Positions 7,140 to 7,372 of a DNA stretch of 7,372 bases are shown one piece after another; the stretch's first letter is position 1; the number at the start of each line of letters is the position of its first letter. This stretch comes from Acidobacteriota bacterium. Lineage in GTDB: Bacteria; Acidobacteriota; Vicinamibacteria; Vicinamibacterales; Vicinamibacteraceae. The stretch covers positions 1 through 7,372 of the forward strand of contig JACDAO010000742.1 of NCBI GenBank assembly GCA_013695405.1. Reading direction: 5' to 3'. The notes below the pieces were generated by a model. The model ran no database searches and had not been told where the DNA came from. It saw nothing but the letters and a program-made list of their open reading frames with translations. The translations under genes and the position numbers were made by a program.

Positions 7140-7372
7140 GTGCGCACTCACTTCGTCCGTTTCGCCGTCTGCTCCGGCGTGATGCTGTTCTCGATCGTCT
7201 CCGGCCTGCGGGCTCAGGAGCCGATCGCGGCCACTCCGCCACCGCCGGCCCGCGCCACCATCGCCCAGCTCGCGTGGATTGCCGGCCCCTGGACCGGCAC
7301 ACTCGGCGACCGCACCATCGAGCAGCACTGGATGACCCCGCTCGGCACCTCGATGGTCGCGATGTACCGCAA
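7140..7372 (+). CDS. Secreted DUF6265-like protein (3' end missing)
   Basis: The first 77 codons of a gene that runs off the window. From GTG 7140 the product begins with a signal peptide: two Arg in the n-region, a hydrophobic core up to about residue 22, and probable cleavage after LRA (25), just before QEP. A short Pro/Ala-rich spacer follows, then IAQLAWIAGPWTG (about 41-53), RTIEQHW (58-64) and MTPLGTSMVAMYR (65-77). This matches my recollection of the start of DUF6265 domains (LAWLaGcW...EEqWm.P.GgtM.gmsR), small beta-rich domains of unknown function found in secreted proteins. The usual Cys in GCW is Pro here. It is transcribed away from the ROK/PIG-L pair. The function is unknown and no catalytic residue is evident in the visible part. 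Confidence 0.75.
   Translation, partial: MRTHFVRFAVCSGVMLFSIVSGLRAQEPIAATPPPPARATIAQLAWIAGPWTGTLGDRTIEQHWMTPLGTSMVAMYR

Noticed and set aside
6996..7328. Upstream extension of the ROK reading frame to 7328
   Set aside because: It would run antisense through the DUF6265-like gene and lacks ROK-like sequence; the frame is open only because of base composition.

Overview
The window is very GC-rich bacterial DNA with almost no non-coding space. It holds five protein-coding genes, two of them cut by the window edges. No RNA gene, insertion sequence, CRISPR array or phage gene was seen. A hybrid histidine kinase with a 14-blade sensor of the 'two-component regulator propeller' type, a DUF6265-like secreted protein and the strong GC bias suggest a soil-type Acidobacteriota (perhaps Vicinamibacteria). 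This placement is an inference from gene content, not from a marker sequence.

Layout. On the + strand, positions 1-944 carry the 3' part of a Sua5-type L-threonylcarbamoyladenylate synthase, a tRNA t6A modification enzyme. It is followed closely by a 1225-codon hybrid sensor kinase (975-4652) with a signal peptide, two predicted seven-bladed propellers, a Y_Y_Y domain, one membrane helix, a kinase core and a C-terminal receiver. A 61-base convergent gap (4653-4713) holds a bulged inverted repeat and separates these genes from a two-gene minus-strand unit. That unit is read as an atypical ROK-family sugar kinase-like protein (5589-6995) followed by a PIG-L/LmbE-type zinc deacetylase (4714-5592), and the two share an ATGA stop/start overlap. 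A 144-base divergent gap (6996-7139) then leads to the start of a secreted DUF6265-like protein on the + strand, cut off at 7372.

How the genes may work together. Sua5 is housekeeping and probably unrelated to the rest. The kinase should sense a periplasmic ligand and pass phosphate from H848 to D1141, but its output partner is not in the window. The ROK/PIG-L pair is almost certainly co-translated. ROK enzymes commonly act on hexoses and N-acetylhexosamines, and PIG-L enzymes de-N-acetylate GlcNAc-type sugars, so a small amino-sugar salvage module is the most reasonable reading. The ROK protein lacks the family's usual zinc motif and has a long extra N-terminal region, so its activity is uncertain. 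This pair is the least ordinary part of the window. Nothing here amounts to a clearly new defence or mobile system.
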